Below are positions 1 to 8,849 of a stretch of DNA of 64,000 bases, one piece after another (the first letter of the stretch is position 1; the number at the start of each line of letters is the position of its first letter). The notes below the pieces were generated by a model, which worked only from the letters and a program-made list of their open reading frames with translations, did not search any database and was not told where the DNA came from. Origin of the DNA: Raoultibacter massiliensis (lineage in GTDB: Bacteria; Actinomycetota; Coriobacteriia; Coriobacteriales; Eggerthellaceae); assembly GCF_900199545.1 (NCBI RefSeq), contig NZ_LT962670.1, forward strand, positions 727,776 to 791,775, read 5' to 3'. A program made the position numbers and the translations under genes.

Positions 1-1
1 T

Positions 2-280
2 GAAACCGTCATAGGCGAAGACGAGACTCCGCTTGCCGAAAGCAATATCAACGATGACGAGACGCCGCTTGCAACGTTCGATTACGTTCACTGCTGGGTG
101 CATTACTACTTGATTCTCGGAATCATCCTTACCGTTTTGTATGGCGCCGGCGTCCTGATTCGCCGGATACGCTTCACGAGCAAGCTCAAAGGATACGAAG
201 ACGATATTCTCGGCATCGACGAGGGCGGGGTAGCCGCACCTTCCGCCGCACCGGTGGCGACGGAAGGAAAGGAGGCTTAG
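2..280 (+). CDS. C-terminal end of a membrane-anchored surface protein (partial)
   Basis: The reading frame is open from the left edge to the stop at 278-280, so this is the tail of a longer gene; the ATG at 98 is internal. The visible part has two acidic DDETPLA/DETPLA-type repeats, then one membrane segment (YYLILGIILTVLYGAGVLI), a basic stop-transfer patch (RRIRF) and an Ala/Pro-rich cytoplasmic tail. An acidic DDxTPLA linker before a single C-terminal helix is how many large surface proteins of Actinobacteria and Firmicutes end. No catalytic domain is visible in the window, so the function is unknown. The next gene begins 1 base after the stop, suggesting one transcript. Confidence 0.6.
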   Translation, partial: ETVIGEDETPLAESNINDDETPLATFDYVHCWVHYYLILGIILTVLYGAGVLIRRIRFTSKLKGYEDDILGIDEGGVAAPSAAPVATEGKEA

Positions 281-281
281 C

Positions 282-851
282 ATGAAAAAGAGCAACTGGA
301 TCATATTGGCTGTTCTTGCCGTAGCATGTGGGTTCTTCTTGTGGCTGTGGTACTACCTGGATTTCAACCTTGTCGATGATCCGCTTGATTTGCTGGTGGC
401 CATCGCGTGGTGGGCTGTCGTGGCAGCCCTCGTCTTTGGCATTCGCTTTGTCGAGAAAAGGCGCGAGGAGCGCATCCGCACGGCGTTCGTCGCGCCCAAC
501 GCGCTTTTCAACAGCGAGGCTGGGTTTGTAATGCTCGGTGGCGGGGAATCTCCCGTGATGGCTCTTCAGCAAGTGCTCAAAGAGTTGAAGTACCATTTCG
601 ATCGCGCCGATTTGCCCGAAGGGGAGCGCGCATCGTTCGTCTACATCGTTCGGACGAAGAAGTTCGCTGAGGGAGGCGATGCTTGGGAGGGCGAGGTAGT
701 CGTCATCGATCGCTCCGACAGCGAACCTCTGCCGTTTGCCAACCGCGACGAGTTGCTCAACATCGTGGAAGGCGTGCCGCTGCCGAGCGACACGCCTTCG
801 ACTTCGTCGATGGGTTCGGGTTCTGCCGTGACTGTTCCCGTGGGAGTCTAA
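282..851 (+). CDS. Two-helix membrane protein of unknown function
   Basis: A 189-residue protein that I do not recognise. Two hydrophobic segments lie at about residues 6-25 and 36-53, followed by a basic cluster (EKRREERIR) and a soluble C-terminal domain of about 110 residues ending in a Ser/Thr-rich tail. The charge pattern suggests the soluble domain is cytoplasmic. The start is supported by AAGGAGG about 10 bases upstream, inside the end of the previous gene, so the two are probably co-transcribed and the protein may work with the surface protein. A strong bidirectional terminator follows at 878-917. Confidence 0.55.
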   Translation: MKKSNWIILAVLAVACGFFLWLWYYLDFNLVDDPLDLLVAIAWWAVVAALVFGIRFVEKRREERIRTAFVAPNALFNSEAGFVMLGGGESPVMALQQVLKELKYHFDRADLPEGERASFVYIVRTKKFAEGGDAWEGEVVVIDRSDSEPLPFANRDELLNIVEGVPLPSDTPSTSSMGSGSAVTVPVGV

Positions 852-877
852 GGCGTTTGAGAGACCGATCGATAAAC

Positions 878-917
878 AAGAAAGCGAGCCGCGTCCGATG
901 ATGCGGCTCGCTTTCTT
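878..917. terminator. Bidirectional hairpin terminator
   Basis: A perfect 15-base stem (AAGAAAGCGAGCCGC with GCGGCTCGCTTTCTT) around a 10-base loop lies between two convergent genes. T-rich ends occur on both strands, so it can terminate both the membrane-protein transcript and the leftward molbindin transcript. Confidence 0.8.
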
Positions 918-934
918 TGGCTTGGCCGAGCCGG

Positions 935-1147
935 CTAGTCGTCAACCCCGATCATGACGCTCGACGCCTTGATGACGGCGTAGACTTCTTTGCCGACCTC
1001 AAGCTCGAGATCCTTGAGGGATCCCATCGAGAGGGTCGAGGTGATCTGCTCGCCTCCTGCGAGCTCCATGATCACGATGGCGTTCACCGCTCCCGGATGA
1101 ATTGCAACGATGGTGCCTTTGAGCTGGTTGCGTGCCGATAGCTTCAT
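935..1147 (-). CDS. Molbindin-like TOBE domain protein
   Basis: A 70-residue stand-alone TOBE (Mop) domain: SARNQLKGTIVAIHPGAVNAIV and the later E(V/L)GKEVYAVIKASSVMIG segment are characteristic of molbindins, which store or deliver molybdate/tungstate as small oligomers in the cytoplasm. The ATG at 1147 is preferred over an earlier one because AAAGGGGAA lies just upstream and the family starts with this MKLSARN-type sequence. It is monocistronic and convergent with the gene to its left. Molybdoenzyme-rich anaerobes such as Eggerthellaceae often carry such genes; no molybdate transporter is adjacent. Confidence 0.85.
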   Translation of the reverse strand: MKLSARNQLKGTIVAIHPGAVNAIVIMELAGGEQITSTLSMGSLKDLELEVGKEVYAVIKASSVMIGVDD

Positions 1148-1395
1148 GTTTGATTCCCCTTTCAAACGCCTTGCATGAATCCATTGTAACGGTAAGCTGC
1201 GGTTTCTCAAGGAAGTCGTCGATTGTTTCTCAAAAAGCCGTCCCTTTCGCTGTTTTTAGCAAAACTTTACTCAGATTTGACGAACGCCGAACAGGCATTT
1301 GATCGAGGCGCGCGACTATGGTTGCAGCACGAAAGTTGCAGTACAAAACGAAAACACCAACGGTTCAACGGTTTGATAGGTTTGAAAGGAAAGAA

Positions 1396-2328
1396 ATGAA
1401 AAAGAAGGTTATCGGGGTTTTGATGTGTGCGCTGCTTGCGTTCGGCGTCCTGGGCTTTGCGGGCTGCGCGGGCGGCGGCAGCGGCGATTCGGGCACGAGC
1501 GGCTCGGGCGAGGGCTCGTCGTCGGCGAGCGAAACGTCGCCTTCGGGTCAGATTTCGGTGTACTCCCGCGAAGACGGGTCGGGTACGCGCGGCGCTTTCG
1601 TCGAGCTGTTCGGCATCGAAGAGAAAGATGCGAGCGGCGAGAAGGTCGATATGACCACCACTTCCGCCTCCATCACCAACTCCACGTCGGTCATGATGAC
1701 TTCGGTTTCCGGCGACGAGCGCGGCATCGGCTACATTTCGCTCGGCTCGCTGAACGACACCGTGAAGGCACTCAAGATCGACGGCGCTGAAGCCACTGCT
1801 GAAAACGTGAAGAGCGGCACCTACAAGATCGCACGTCCCTTCAACATCGCAACCAAAGACGATGTATCCGATGTCACCCAGGATTTCATCAATTTCATCA
1901 TGAGCGCCGATGGCCAGAAGGTCATCGAGGACAACGGCTACATCGCGGTTGAGGATTCGGCGGCCTCCTACACCGCCTCGGGCAAGAGCGGAAAGATCGT
2001 CGTTGCCGGGTCTTCTTCGATCTCTCCGGTTATGGAGAAGCTCTCCGAAGCGTACAAGGCGCTTAATCCCGATGTGACCATCGAGGTGCAGACCTCCGAC
2101 TCCACGACGGGCATGAACATGGCGACCGAGGGAACCTGCGATATCGGCATGGCTTCCCGCGAGCTCAAGGATTCCGAGATTTCGGGTGGCCTCAAGCCCA
2201 CGGTCATCGCTCAGGACGGCATTGCGGTCATCGTCAACAAGGGTGCTTCGATCGACGAGCTTTCCAGCGAGCAGGTCAAGGCCATCTATACCGGCGAGGT
2301 TGCCAAGTGGGAAGACGCGCTCGCCTAG
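1396..2328 (+). CDS. pstS: Phosphate-binding lipoprotein PstS, apparently circularly permuted
   Basis: The 310-residue protein starts with a lipoprotein signal (Cys24) and a Gly/Ser linker and should capture phosphate outside the membrane for PstCAB. The ATG at 1396 has GAAAGGAAAG upstream and gives a normal signal peptide; an upstream in-frame start at 1318 would not. The order of family motifs is unusual. The SREDGSGTR phosphate-loop motif, normally in the middle, is at residues 57-65, directly after the linker; the usual C-terminal segment follows. The usual N-terminal segment (GSSSISPVMEKL) comes only at about residue 205, and the protein ends at IYTGEVAKW, the point that normally precedes SREDGSGTR. 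All parts seem present, in permuted order. pstC starts 42 bases downstream. Confidence 0.85.
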   Translation: MKKKVIGVLMCALLAFGVLGFAGCAGGGSGDSGTSGSGEGSSSASETSPSGQISVYSREDGSGTRGAFVELFGIEEKDASGEKVDMTTTSASITNSTSVMMTSVSGDERGIGYISLGSLNDTVKALKIDGAEATAENVKSGTYKIARPFNIATKDDVSDVTQDFINFIMSADGQKVIEDNGYIAVEDSAASYTASGKSGKIVVAGSSSISPVMEKLSEAYKALNPDVTIEVQTSDSTTGMNMATEGTCDIGMASRELKDSEISGGLKPTVIAQDGIAVIVNKGASIDELSSEQVKAIYTGEVAKWEDALA

Positions 2329-2370
2329 TGCGGGGCGTTTTCTCGGCCACCAGCAACGGAGCTTGACGCA

Positions 2371-3234
2371 ATGGCGAAATTACACATAAAAGAAGGCGTG
2401 GCGAAGGCGTTCTTCATGGTTGCCGCAGGGGTTTCGATCCTTGCGGTTGCCCTTATCTGCATCTTCCTCTTCGCAAACGGCGTGCCTGCCATCGCCCAGA
2501 TCGGATTGCCTGATTTCCTGTTCGGAACGACCTGGCGGCCTTCGAACGATATCTACGGAATCTTCCCCATGATCATCGGCAGCATTTACGTGACGGCTGG
2601 CGCGATGATCGTGGGCGTGCCGACGGGCATCCTGTGCGCCATCTTCCTATCCCGTTTCGCGAGCGGACGCATTGCCCGGGTTCTCAAGCCGGGCGTGGAA
2701 CTGCTTGCGGGCATTCCCTCGGTCGTCTACGGCTTTTTCGGACTCGTGATCGTCGTGCCGTTCATTCGTGCGACGGCTCCCGACGGCAACGGGCTCTCGC
2801 TTCTCGCAGCCGCGATCATTTTGGGAATCATGATCCTTCCCACCATCATCACGGTTGCGCAAAGCGCGCTCGACGCCGTTCCCCAGAAATACTACGAAGG
2901 GGCTTTGGCTTTGGGCGCCGATCATGAGCGCGCAACGTTTCGCGTGCTCGTTCCCGCAGCGGCTTCGGGCATCGTCGCCGCGATCGTCCTCGGAGTGGGC
3001 AGGGCTATCGGTGAAACGATGGCGGTCATCATGATCGCGGGCAACCAGCCGGTCATCCCCGAGAGCATCTTTTCGGGCGTGCGCACCATGACGGCGAACA
3101 TCGTGCTCGAAATGGGCTACGCAGCCGATCTGCACCGTGGTGCCCTGGTGGCAACCGGCGTCGTTTTGTTCGTGTTCATTCTGCTCATCACCATGCTGCT
3201 CAACGTGATCAAGAGAAGAGGCGAGGTGAAATGA
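2371..3234 (+). CDS. pstC: Phosphate ABC transporter permease PstC
   Basis: A 287-residue inner-membrane permease with about six helices that forms the phosphate channel with PstA. The EAA-type loop that contacts PstB is visible (YYEGALALGADHERATFRV). ELLAGIPSVVYGFFG is the conserved PstC/PstA segment. A GGAG sits about 9 bases before the ATG. The gene ends in ATGA, overlapping the pstA start by four bases, which suggests translational coupling. Confidence 0.95.
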   Translation: MAKLHIKEGVAKAFFMVAAGVSILAVALICIFLFANGVPAIAQIGLPDFLFGTTWRPSNDIYGIFPMIIGSIYVTAGAMIVGVPTGILCAIFLSRFASGRIARVLKPGVELLAGIPSVVYGFFGLVIVVPFIRATAPDGNGLSLLAAAIILGIMILPTIITVAQSALDAVPQKYYEGALALGADHERATFRVLVPAAASGIVAAIVLGVGRAIGETMAVIMIAGNQPVIPESIFSGVRTMTANIVLEMGYAADLHRGALVATGVVLFVFILLITMLLNVIKRRGEVK

Positions 3235-4211
3235 CGCCGAATACGAGTATTTCTTCCGAAGCGGTTTCCGAGGTTTCGCTGAATGCGGCGCTCTCGGGCG
3301 CCGATGTCTGCGAGCGCATCGAGGCCATGTTCGCCGAACGCGAGGCGGCGCATGCGAAAAACCGCGTGATCGTCTCGCTGCTGCTTCGCCTGCTCGTGTA
3401 CTTGGGCGCCCTTCTGACTGCAGGCGTGCTCGCGTTCATCGTCGGGTACATCCTCGTCATGGGCGTGCCCTACATCACGCCGAGCCTGTTCGAATGGGAA
3501 TACACCTCTGAAAACGTGTCGCTCATGCCGGCATTGGTGAACACGCTCATCATGGCGGGCCTTTCGCTTGCGATGGCCGTGCCTCTCGGTGTGGGATCTG
3601 CAATCTATCTGGTTGAATACGCGCCGCGCGGAAGCAGGTTCGTAGCCGTTGTGCGCACGACCACCGAAACGCTCCAGGGCATCCCCTCGATCATCTACGG
3701 CCTGTTCGGCATGCTGTTCTTCGTGACGGCGCTCAAGTGGAACCTCTCGCTGCTCGCCGGGGCGTGTACGCTCGCCATCATGATCTTGCCGGTGATCATG
3801 CGCACGAGCGAAGAGGCGCTGCTCGCGGTTCCTGATGCGTACCGGGAAGGCGGCTTTGGGTTGGGGGCAGGGCGTTTGCGCACCGTGTTTCGCTGCGTGC
3901 TGCCTTCGGCTGTGCCCAGTATCTTGGGCGGCGTGATCCTCGGCCTCGGCCGCGTGGTAGGGGAGGTTGCGGCGCTTCTTTTCACGGCGGGCTCGATCGC
4001 TCAGATTCCCGGCTTCGCCACCGAGGGCATCGCCGCGGTATTCGATTCGACGCGGACGCTCGCCGTCCATATGTACGTGCTTGCAAGCGAAGGGCTGCAT
4101 ATCAACGAAACGTATGCGACTGCCGTGGTGCTGCTTGTTCTGGTGGTGCTGCTCAACATGTTCGCAACGTTTGCCGCCCGCAGGATGAAAAAAGGAAACA
4201 GAGATGACTGA
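3231..4211 (+). CDS. pstA: Phosphate ABC transporter permease PstA
   Basis: A 326-residue partner of PstC. A soluble N-terminal region of about 45 residues precedes the first helix. The family signature [18 protein letters not shown] and the EAA loop ([21 protein letters not shown]) are clear. The start codon overlaps the pstC stop (ATGA) and is preceded by GAGGTGAA. Its stop overlaps pstB by eight bases. Confidence 0.95.
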   Translation: MTPNTSISSEAVSEVSLNAALSGADVCERIEAMFAEREAAHAKNRVIVSLLLRLLVYLGALLTAGVLAFIVGYILVMGVPYITPSLFEWEYTSENVSLMPALVNTLIMAGLSLAMAVPLGVGSAIYLVEYAPRGSRFVAVVRTTTETLQGIPSIIYGLFGMLFFVTALKWNLSLLAGACTLAIMILPVIMRTSEEALLAVPDAYREGGFGLGAGRLRTVFRCVLPSAVPSILGGVILGLGRVVGEVAALLFTAGSIAQIPGFATEGIAAVFDSTRTLAVHMYVLASEGLHINETYATAVVLLVLVVLLNMFATFAARRMKKGNRDD

Positions 4212-5079
4212 AGTATTGGTTGAAAAGAAGTCTGCAAACCAAGAGGTCCAGGTGGACGGCTCGATCGCCTACCGTCCGCATATCGAAGTCAGGCATGCGA
4301 GCGCTGCGAGCGTTTCGGATGCGAACGCCGCCCCGAAAATGGGCGTGTACGACCTCGATCTGTATTACAAAGATTTCAAAGCGCTCAAGCACATCAACCT
4401 CGAATTTCCCGAAAACCAGGTGACGGCTCTTATCGGGCCTTCGGGCTGCGGCAAGTCGACGCTGCTTAAAAGCCTTAACCGCATGAACGATCTGGTGGAA
4501 GGCTGCCGCATCGAGGGCAAGATAACGCTCGACGGCAAAAACGCCTACCGCGATGTCGACGTGAACGCGCTGCGCCGTCGCGTCGGCATGGTGTTCCAGC
4601 AGCCCAATCCCTTCCCGATGTCGGTGTACGACAACATCGCGTTCGGCCCGCGCACGCACGGCATCAAGAGACGCGAGGATCTCGATATCATCGTCGAGCA
4701 ATCGCTTCGCGATGCGGCGATCTGGGATGAGCTCAAGGATCGCCTCAAGAAGAACGCGCTCGGCCTTTCCGGCGGGCAGCAGCAACGTTTGTGCATAGCG
4801 CGCGCCTTGGCGGTTCGGCCCGAGGTTCTGCTCATGGACGAGGCCACAAGCGCGCTCGACCCCATTTCCACGGGCAAGATCGAGGAACTCGTAGGCGAAC
4901 TCAAGAGCAAGTACACGGTCATCATGGTCACGCACAACATGCTTCAAGCGCTCCGCGTTTCGGATAAAACCGCGTTTTTCCTGCTGGGCGAGATGGTGGA
5001 AGCGGGATCGACCGACGATATCTTCACGAGCCCGCACGATAAGCGCACTGAGGATTACGTATCGGGTCGTTTCGGGTAG
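4204..5079 (+). CDS. pstB: Phosphate ABC transporter ATPase PstB
   Basis: A 291-residue ATPase that powers phosphate import. It shows Walker A (GPSGCGKST), the Q-loop ([15 protein letters not shown], diagnostic of PstB), the signature LSGGQQQR, Walker B ([13 protein letters not shown]) and the switch histidine (VTHNM). The first 45 or so residues are a family-atypical extension before the core ([15 protein letters not shown]). The gene overlaps pstA. No phoU follows; the next gene is a response regulator 10 bases away, so signalling to the PhoR-like kinase may not go through PhoU here, or phoU lies elsewhere. Confidence 0.95.
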   Translation: MTEVLVEKKSANQEVQVDGSIAYRPHIEVRHASAASVSDANAAPKMGVYDLDLYYKDFKALKHINLEFPENQVTALIGPSGCGKSTLLKSLNRMNDLVEGCRIEGKITLDGKNAYRDVDVNALRRRVGMVFQQPNPFPMSVYDNIAFGPRTHGIKRREDLDIIVEQSLRDAAIWDELKDRLKKNALGLSGGQQQRLCIARALAVRPEVLLMDEATSALDPISTGKIEELVGELKSKYTVIMVTHNMLQALRVSDKTAFFLLGEMVEAGSTDDIFTSPHDKRTEDYVSGRFG

Positions 5080-5089
5080 AATAGCGATT

Positions 5090-5782
5090 ATGATCTACTA
5101 CGTTGAAGACGACACCAATATACGTGATCTGACGATCTACGCGCTCAAGCAGGCCGGGTTCGAAGCGGTCGGGTTCTCGTGCGCCTCGGAGTTCTTTTCC
5201 GCATGCGCAAACCGGGTTCCGCGGCTTGTATTGCTCGACATCATGCTGCCTGAAACCGACGGCATCGAGATACTCAAGATGCTGCGCGAAGATCCCGCCA
5301 TCAAGCACGTGCCCGTCATGATGCTTACGGCCAAGGGCACCGAGTACGATACCGTGTGCGGGCTCGATGCGGGCGCTGACGATTACCTTGCCAAGCCATT
5401 CGGCATGATGGAGCTGGTATCGCGGGTGAACGCTCTCTTGCGCCGCGCAGGCGAGCCCTCAAGCAATACCCAAGATACGATCACCTGCGGAAAGCTGTCC
5501 CTTTCGGCTTCTGCGCATACCGTTGAAGCCGATGGGATCCCCGTGGAGCTTACCCTCAAGGAATTCGACCTTTTACGAGCTCTCATGCAGAACAACGGCC
5601 AAGTGCTATCGCGCAGTCAGCTGCTCGAAGACGTGTGGGGCATGACGTACGCGGGCGGAACCCGTACGGTCGACGTGCACGTGCAGACGTTGCGTCAGAA
5701 GCTTGCGGCCGCGGCGCCCGGCGTCGAAGCGTGCATCCAAACGGTGCGCGGCGTAGGCTACTGCGTGAAAACGCCCTCATGA
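5090..5782 (+). CDS. PhoB/OmpR-family response regulator
   Basis: A 230-residue two-domain regulator. The receiver domain has the acidic pocket EDD near residue 7, the phospho-acceptor Asp in LLDIMLP, the T in MLTAKG and the K in YLAKPFG. The C-terminal winged helix (KEFDLLRALMQNNGQVLSRSQLLEDVWG and the VRGVGY wing) binds DNA. Its position between pstB and a PhoR-like kinase suggests it controls the phosphate-starvation response, including the upstream pst genes; this is inferred from context. Confidence 0.92.
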   Translation: MIYYVEDDTNIRDLTIYALKQAGFEAVGFSCASEFFSACANRVPRLVLLDIMLPETDGIEILKMLREDPAIKHVPVMMLTAKGTEYDTVCGLDAGADDYLAKPFGMMELVSRVNALLRRAGEPSSNTQDTITCGKLSLSASAHTVEADGIPVELTLKEFDLLRALMQNNGQVLSRSQLLEDVWGMTYAGGTRTVDVHVQTLRQKLAAAAPGVEACIQTVRGVGYCVKTPS

Positions 5783-5792
5783 GGCACCCGCG

Positions 5793-7208
5793 ATGAGTCC
5801 AACCCATTTCAGCGTCAAGAGCCTTTCCGGAAAGATATTCAACACCGTCCTCGTTTTCACGATTGCCGTCATCCTGGCGTTCTCGGCGATCATCACGGTG
5901 CTGTTCTACTTCAGCTACGAACGGGAAGCCGAAGCGTCGTTGGCAGAGCAGGCTCGCGACGCGGCAACGTACCTCAACGAAACTCCCAGCGACGAGAACG
6001 TACCGGCTCTGCTCGCCCAATTCGCCGGCCAAGTTCGCTATACGCTGATAGCTTCCGACGGCGACGTGCTGTTCGATAGCGCCTCCGACGAGGGGGAGGC
6101 TGAAAACCACGGAAACCGACCCGAGGTGAAAGAGGCGCTCGCCGACGGGCACGGCAGCGTTTTCCGATATTCCGAAACCCTTAAAACCGATACGCTCTAC
6201 TCGGCTGTCAAGCTCGACGATGGCAGCGTGATTCGACTGGCGGAGACCCGCCATTCGCTCGTGGCGTTTGCGGCGACCATGATCGGGCCGTTGGCGGTTG
6301 CCCTTGCGGTGGTCGTGCTGTCGGTATTCGTGCTCTCGCGATTGCTTACGCGCCGTATCATGAAACCCATCGATGCGCTCAACTTCACCGAGCCGCTTGA
6401 GAACGAGATCTACGAGGAGATGGATCCGCTGCTTGAGCGGATCGACGAACAGCAGCGGATGCTCAAGCAGCAAACGCGCGAGATCGCCCGGGCGGAAACG
6501 ATGCGGCGCGATTTCTCATCGAATGTAAGCCACGAGATGAAAACGCCGCTGCAGGTTATTTCGGGTTACGCCGAGCTCATGAAGAACGGCTTGGTGGATC
6601 CGGAAGACAACAGGAAATTCGCCGGCCTCATTTACGAAGAAGCCCAGGCGATGCGTTCGCTGATCAACGACGTGCTCATCCTTTCGCGTTTGGACGAAGC
6701 TGCGGTAGGCGATCGCGATCAGGCGATCGATTTGTACGCTGTCGCCCAGTCGGTGGCGAATCGCCTGGTGTCGTTTTCCGATGCGGAGGGCGTGAGCGTG
6801 GTGATCGAAGGCGAGTCGGCTTGCATTGCGGGCACCGATACGCTTGTCGAGGAGATGCTCTACAACCTCATCGAGAACGGCATCCGCTACAACCACGAAG
6901 GCGGCAACGTTACGGTGAGGGTCGGCAACGATGGCGCCGGTCCGATCGTGCGGGTGTCCGATACGGGCGTGGGCATACCGGAAGAGATGCACGATAAGGT
7001 GTTCGAGCGCTTCTTCCGCGTCGATAAGAGCCGTTCGAAGGAAACGGGCGGCACGGGGCTCGGCCTTGCCATCGTGAAGCATGCCGTCATGTACCATGGC
7101 GGGTCGATCGAGGTCAAAAGCAAACTCGGCGAAGGAACCTCGTTCATTTTGAGGTTCCCCGAAATGGACGGGGGAGCGAGGGGCCGAAGCGCGGCAACCG
7201 GCCGCTGA
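5793..7208 (+). CDS. PhoR-like membrane sensor histidine kinase
   Basis: A 471-residue kinase with two membrane helices (about residues 14-38 and 158-182) flanking an extracellular sensor of about 120 residues, then a HAMP-like region, the H-box SHEMKTPLQ, the N-box NLIENGIRYN and the G-boxes DTGVGIPEE and GTGLGLAIVKH. It starts 10 bases after the response regulator and should phosphorylate it. The extracellular domain between the helices is larger than in E. coli PhoR and resembles the sensor layout of Gram-positive PhoR/WalK kinases. Confidence 0.92.
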   Translation: MSPTHFSVKSLSGKIFNTVLVFTIAVILAFSAIITVLFYFSYEREAEASLAEQARDAATYLNETPSDENVPALLAQFAGQVRYTLIASDGDVLFDSASDEGEAENHGNRPEVKEALADGHGSVFRYSETLKTDTLYSAVKLDDGSVIRLAETRHSLVAFAATMIGPLAVALAVVVLSVFVLSRLLTRRIMKPIDALNFTEPLENEIYEEMDPLLERIDEQQRMLKQQTREIARAETMRRDFSSNVSHEMKTPLQVISGYAELMKNGLVDPEDNRKFAGLIYEEAQAMRSLINDVLILSRLDEAAVGDRDQAIDLYAVAQSVANRLVSFSDAEGVSVVIEGESACIAGTDTLVEEMLYNLIENGIRYNHEGGNVTVRVGNDGAGPIVRVSDTGVGIPEEMHDKVFERFFRVDKSRSKETGGTGLGLAIVKHAVMYHGGSIEVKSKLGEGTSFILRFPEMDGGARGRSAATGR

Positions 7209-7343
7209 TCGAGCGAACGGATTGCGCACTGTCGGATCGAGACTGGCCGAAGGCCAGGTTCGGTCGAGAGCCGGCTGGGGCCGGGCCGATGCTGAAAGAG
7301 CCGGGTGGAAACAAGGCTCTCGGGGCGGAGCCTGCGGGTGGTT

Positions 7344-7562
7344 CTAAACTCCCTCGAGCAGATCTGCGAGCGCGATGCCGAGGGCCTTGGCTATGGCGAG
7401 CAGCTTGTTGATGGTCGCGTTGGCGATGCCTTTTTCGATTTCGCAGAGATAACCCTCGTTGATTTCGGCCATGAGCGCAAGTCTGCTCTGCGTCAGATTC
7501 TGACGCTTGCGCTCTTCGGCGATCGCGCGTCCGATCGCTTCTCTTTCGGCCAAAAATTCCAT
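7344..7562 (-). CDS. Small Xre-family helix-turn-helix regulator
   Basis: A 72-residue protein consisting of one Xre/HTH_3 domain: the TQSRLALMAEINEGYLCEIE recognition region and the NATINKLLAIAKALGIALADLLEG tail match the five-helix fold. It is divergent from the tandem MarR gene; the region between them (7563-7679) holds a palindrome that could serve either. No toxin gene is adjacent, so this may be a solitary regulator rather than an antitoxin. No convincing ribosome-binding site precedes the ATG. Confidence 0.8.
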   Translation of the reverse strand: MEFLAEREAIGRAIAEERKRQNLTQSRLALMAEINEGYLCEIEKGIANATINKLLAIAKALGIALADLLEGV

Positions 7563-7596
7563 GGTGCGAGGCTACGGTAGGCTTCTGGGAGCAACT

Positions 7597-7626
7597 TTGG
7601 ATATAACCGAATAATTCGGATATAAT
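7597..7626 (+). promoter_or_regulatory. Promoter with embedded operator palindrome for the MarR gene
   Basis: TTGGAT (7597-7602) and TATAAT (7621-7626) are separated by 18 bases. The spacer holds CCGAAT-A-ATTCGG (7607-7619), which extends to an 11-base half-site with one mismatch. Such placement would block RNA polymerase when bound and fits autorepression by the MarR protein; the Xre protein is an alternative ligand. Confidence 0.6.
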
Positions 7627-7679
7627 AGAAATTCTCTTAAGTGGCTTCGATCAGGACAGATGTCGAAAAGGAGTCGGCT

Positions 7680-8585
7680 ATGGCGAAAAACGAGGTTGAG
7701 TTCACGCCGAACATGGCAACGGCCGTCATCGATGTGCACCACCGCATCACCATGCATCTCAAAGAGGAGCACGGGCTTCCGTTTCTGCCCTGCTGCGTGC
7801 TCGCGTCGCTGAGATCGCACGGCGGTACCATGCTGATCCCCGATTTTCCGTCCGCGATGATTTCGAACGAGAACACGGTCGTCGCTGCGGCGATAAGGCT
7901 CGAGCAGAGGGGCCTTGTGGAAAAGACCCGCAGGGAAAGCGACCGTCGGGTTGTTGTGCTGCATGAAACGCCCGAAGGCGCGGCGCTTGTCAAGCGCGCG
8001 TTCGACGGCGTGTATCGGCAGATGACGACGACGGTGTGGAGACGGTATTCCGATGGGTCGATCGACGAGGTGCTGCAAGCGTTTCATGCATCGGCGGCCG
8101 GACTCGGGATATCCGATATCGAGGTCAACCATGAGGTACACGAAACCCTGGCGCCCGCCTTCTTCATGGCGATCGCATCGTTGGTGCGGCAATGGACACA
8201 GGCGGCATCGATTGCCGGGAGCACGTCTTTGACGGAATACCGCTGCCTTGCGTTGCTTGAGGATCGGCGAAAGCCGCTGCCGTGTTCGGAGCTCGCCGAC
8301 ACGCTGCTGATCGATCGGAGCACGGTTTCCGCAGCAGTCAAATCGCTGCTTGCCAAGAGGCTCGTGCGGGTCAAGAGGGGGAAAGACGGGCGGCAGCGCA
8401 TCGTTTCGGCCACCGAAAGCGGGAAGGCGAACGCGGCTCGCGCGAAGGCCGAACTTGAAAAGCGGACGGCAGCCTGCTATGCCGATGCGGCTCCGCAGCT
8501 CAGGGCGAAGGCCAACGAGGTCTATACGCGTATGTACATCGAACTTGTCGAGTGGACGGGCGTCGAAGGTTTGCTGATCGTCTGA
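7680..8585 (+). CDS. Tandem-domain MarR-family regulator
   Basis: A 301-residue protein carrying two MarR-type winged-helix domains in one chain, about residues 10-135 and 150-285. Each has its own wing: R.SDRRVVVLHETPEG in the first and KDGRQRIVSATESG in the second. Classical MarR proteins are about 150 residues and act as dimers, so this fusion may work as a built-in pseudo-dimer. The ATG at 7680 is chosen over a GTG at 7641 because AAGGAG lies 8 bases upstream. No target gene is obvious beyond itself and the divergent Xre gene. Confidence 0.75.
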   Translation: MAKNEVEFTPNMATAVIDVHHRITMHLKEEHGLPFLPCCVLASLRSHGGTMLIPDFPSAMISNENTVVAAAIRLEQRGLVEKTRRESDRRVVVLHETPEGAALVKRAFDGVYRQMTTTVWRRYSDGSIDEVLQAFHASAAGLGISDIEVNHEVHETLAPAFFMAIASLVRQWTQAASIAGSTSLTEYRCLALLEDRRKPLPCSELADTLLIDRSTVSAAVKSLLAKRLVRVKRGKDGRQRIVSATESGKANAARAKAELEKRTAACYADAAPQLRAKANEVYTRMYIELVEWTGVEGLLIV

Positions 8586-8849
8586 AACCATGAGGGTCGT
8601 TCGCCTTGCTGTATCGTAGCCTCCATAACAATGTAAGAACTTATAATATTGGGGGAGATCCGTCAAATCAGCATGCGGCTCTCGCGTTGAGGGCGCAGTA
8701 TTCGTCATGAGGGCAAACGCCCGCGCGGGCAGTTCGGCGCTTCGTCTTGCCGCGCGATGATAGCGGAATGCGCTTGACGGCAGAAAGGACCGACGCGCAT
8801 GGAAGCCATCGGGGGGGCGCCTTGCCGTCGAGCCGCACCGCCCGGGCTG

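Noticed and set aside
1318..1395. Extended N-terminus of PstS and a PHO-box reading of the GTTGCAG and GGTT repeats
   Set aside because: The extension lacks a ribosome-binding site and would bury the lipoprotein signal. The repeats do not have the 11-base spacing of known PhoB/PhoP boxes.
4153..5037. Long open frames opposite pstB, alaS, accC, cydC and other genes
   Set aside because: They lie wholly opposite strongly conserved genes, have arginine/histidine-rich translations typical of GC-rich antisense frames, and lack recognisable domains.
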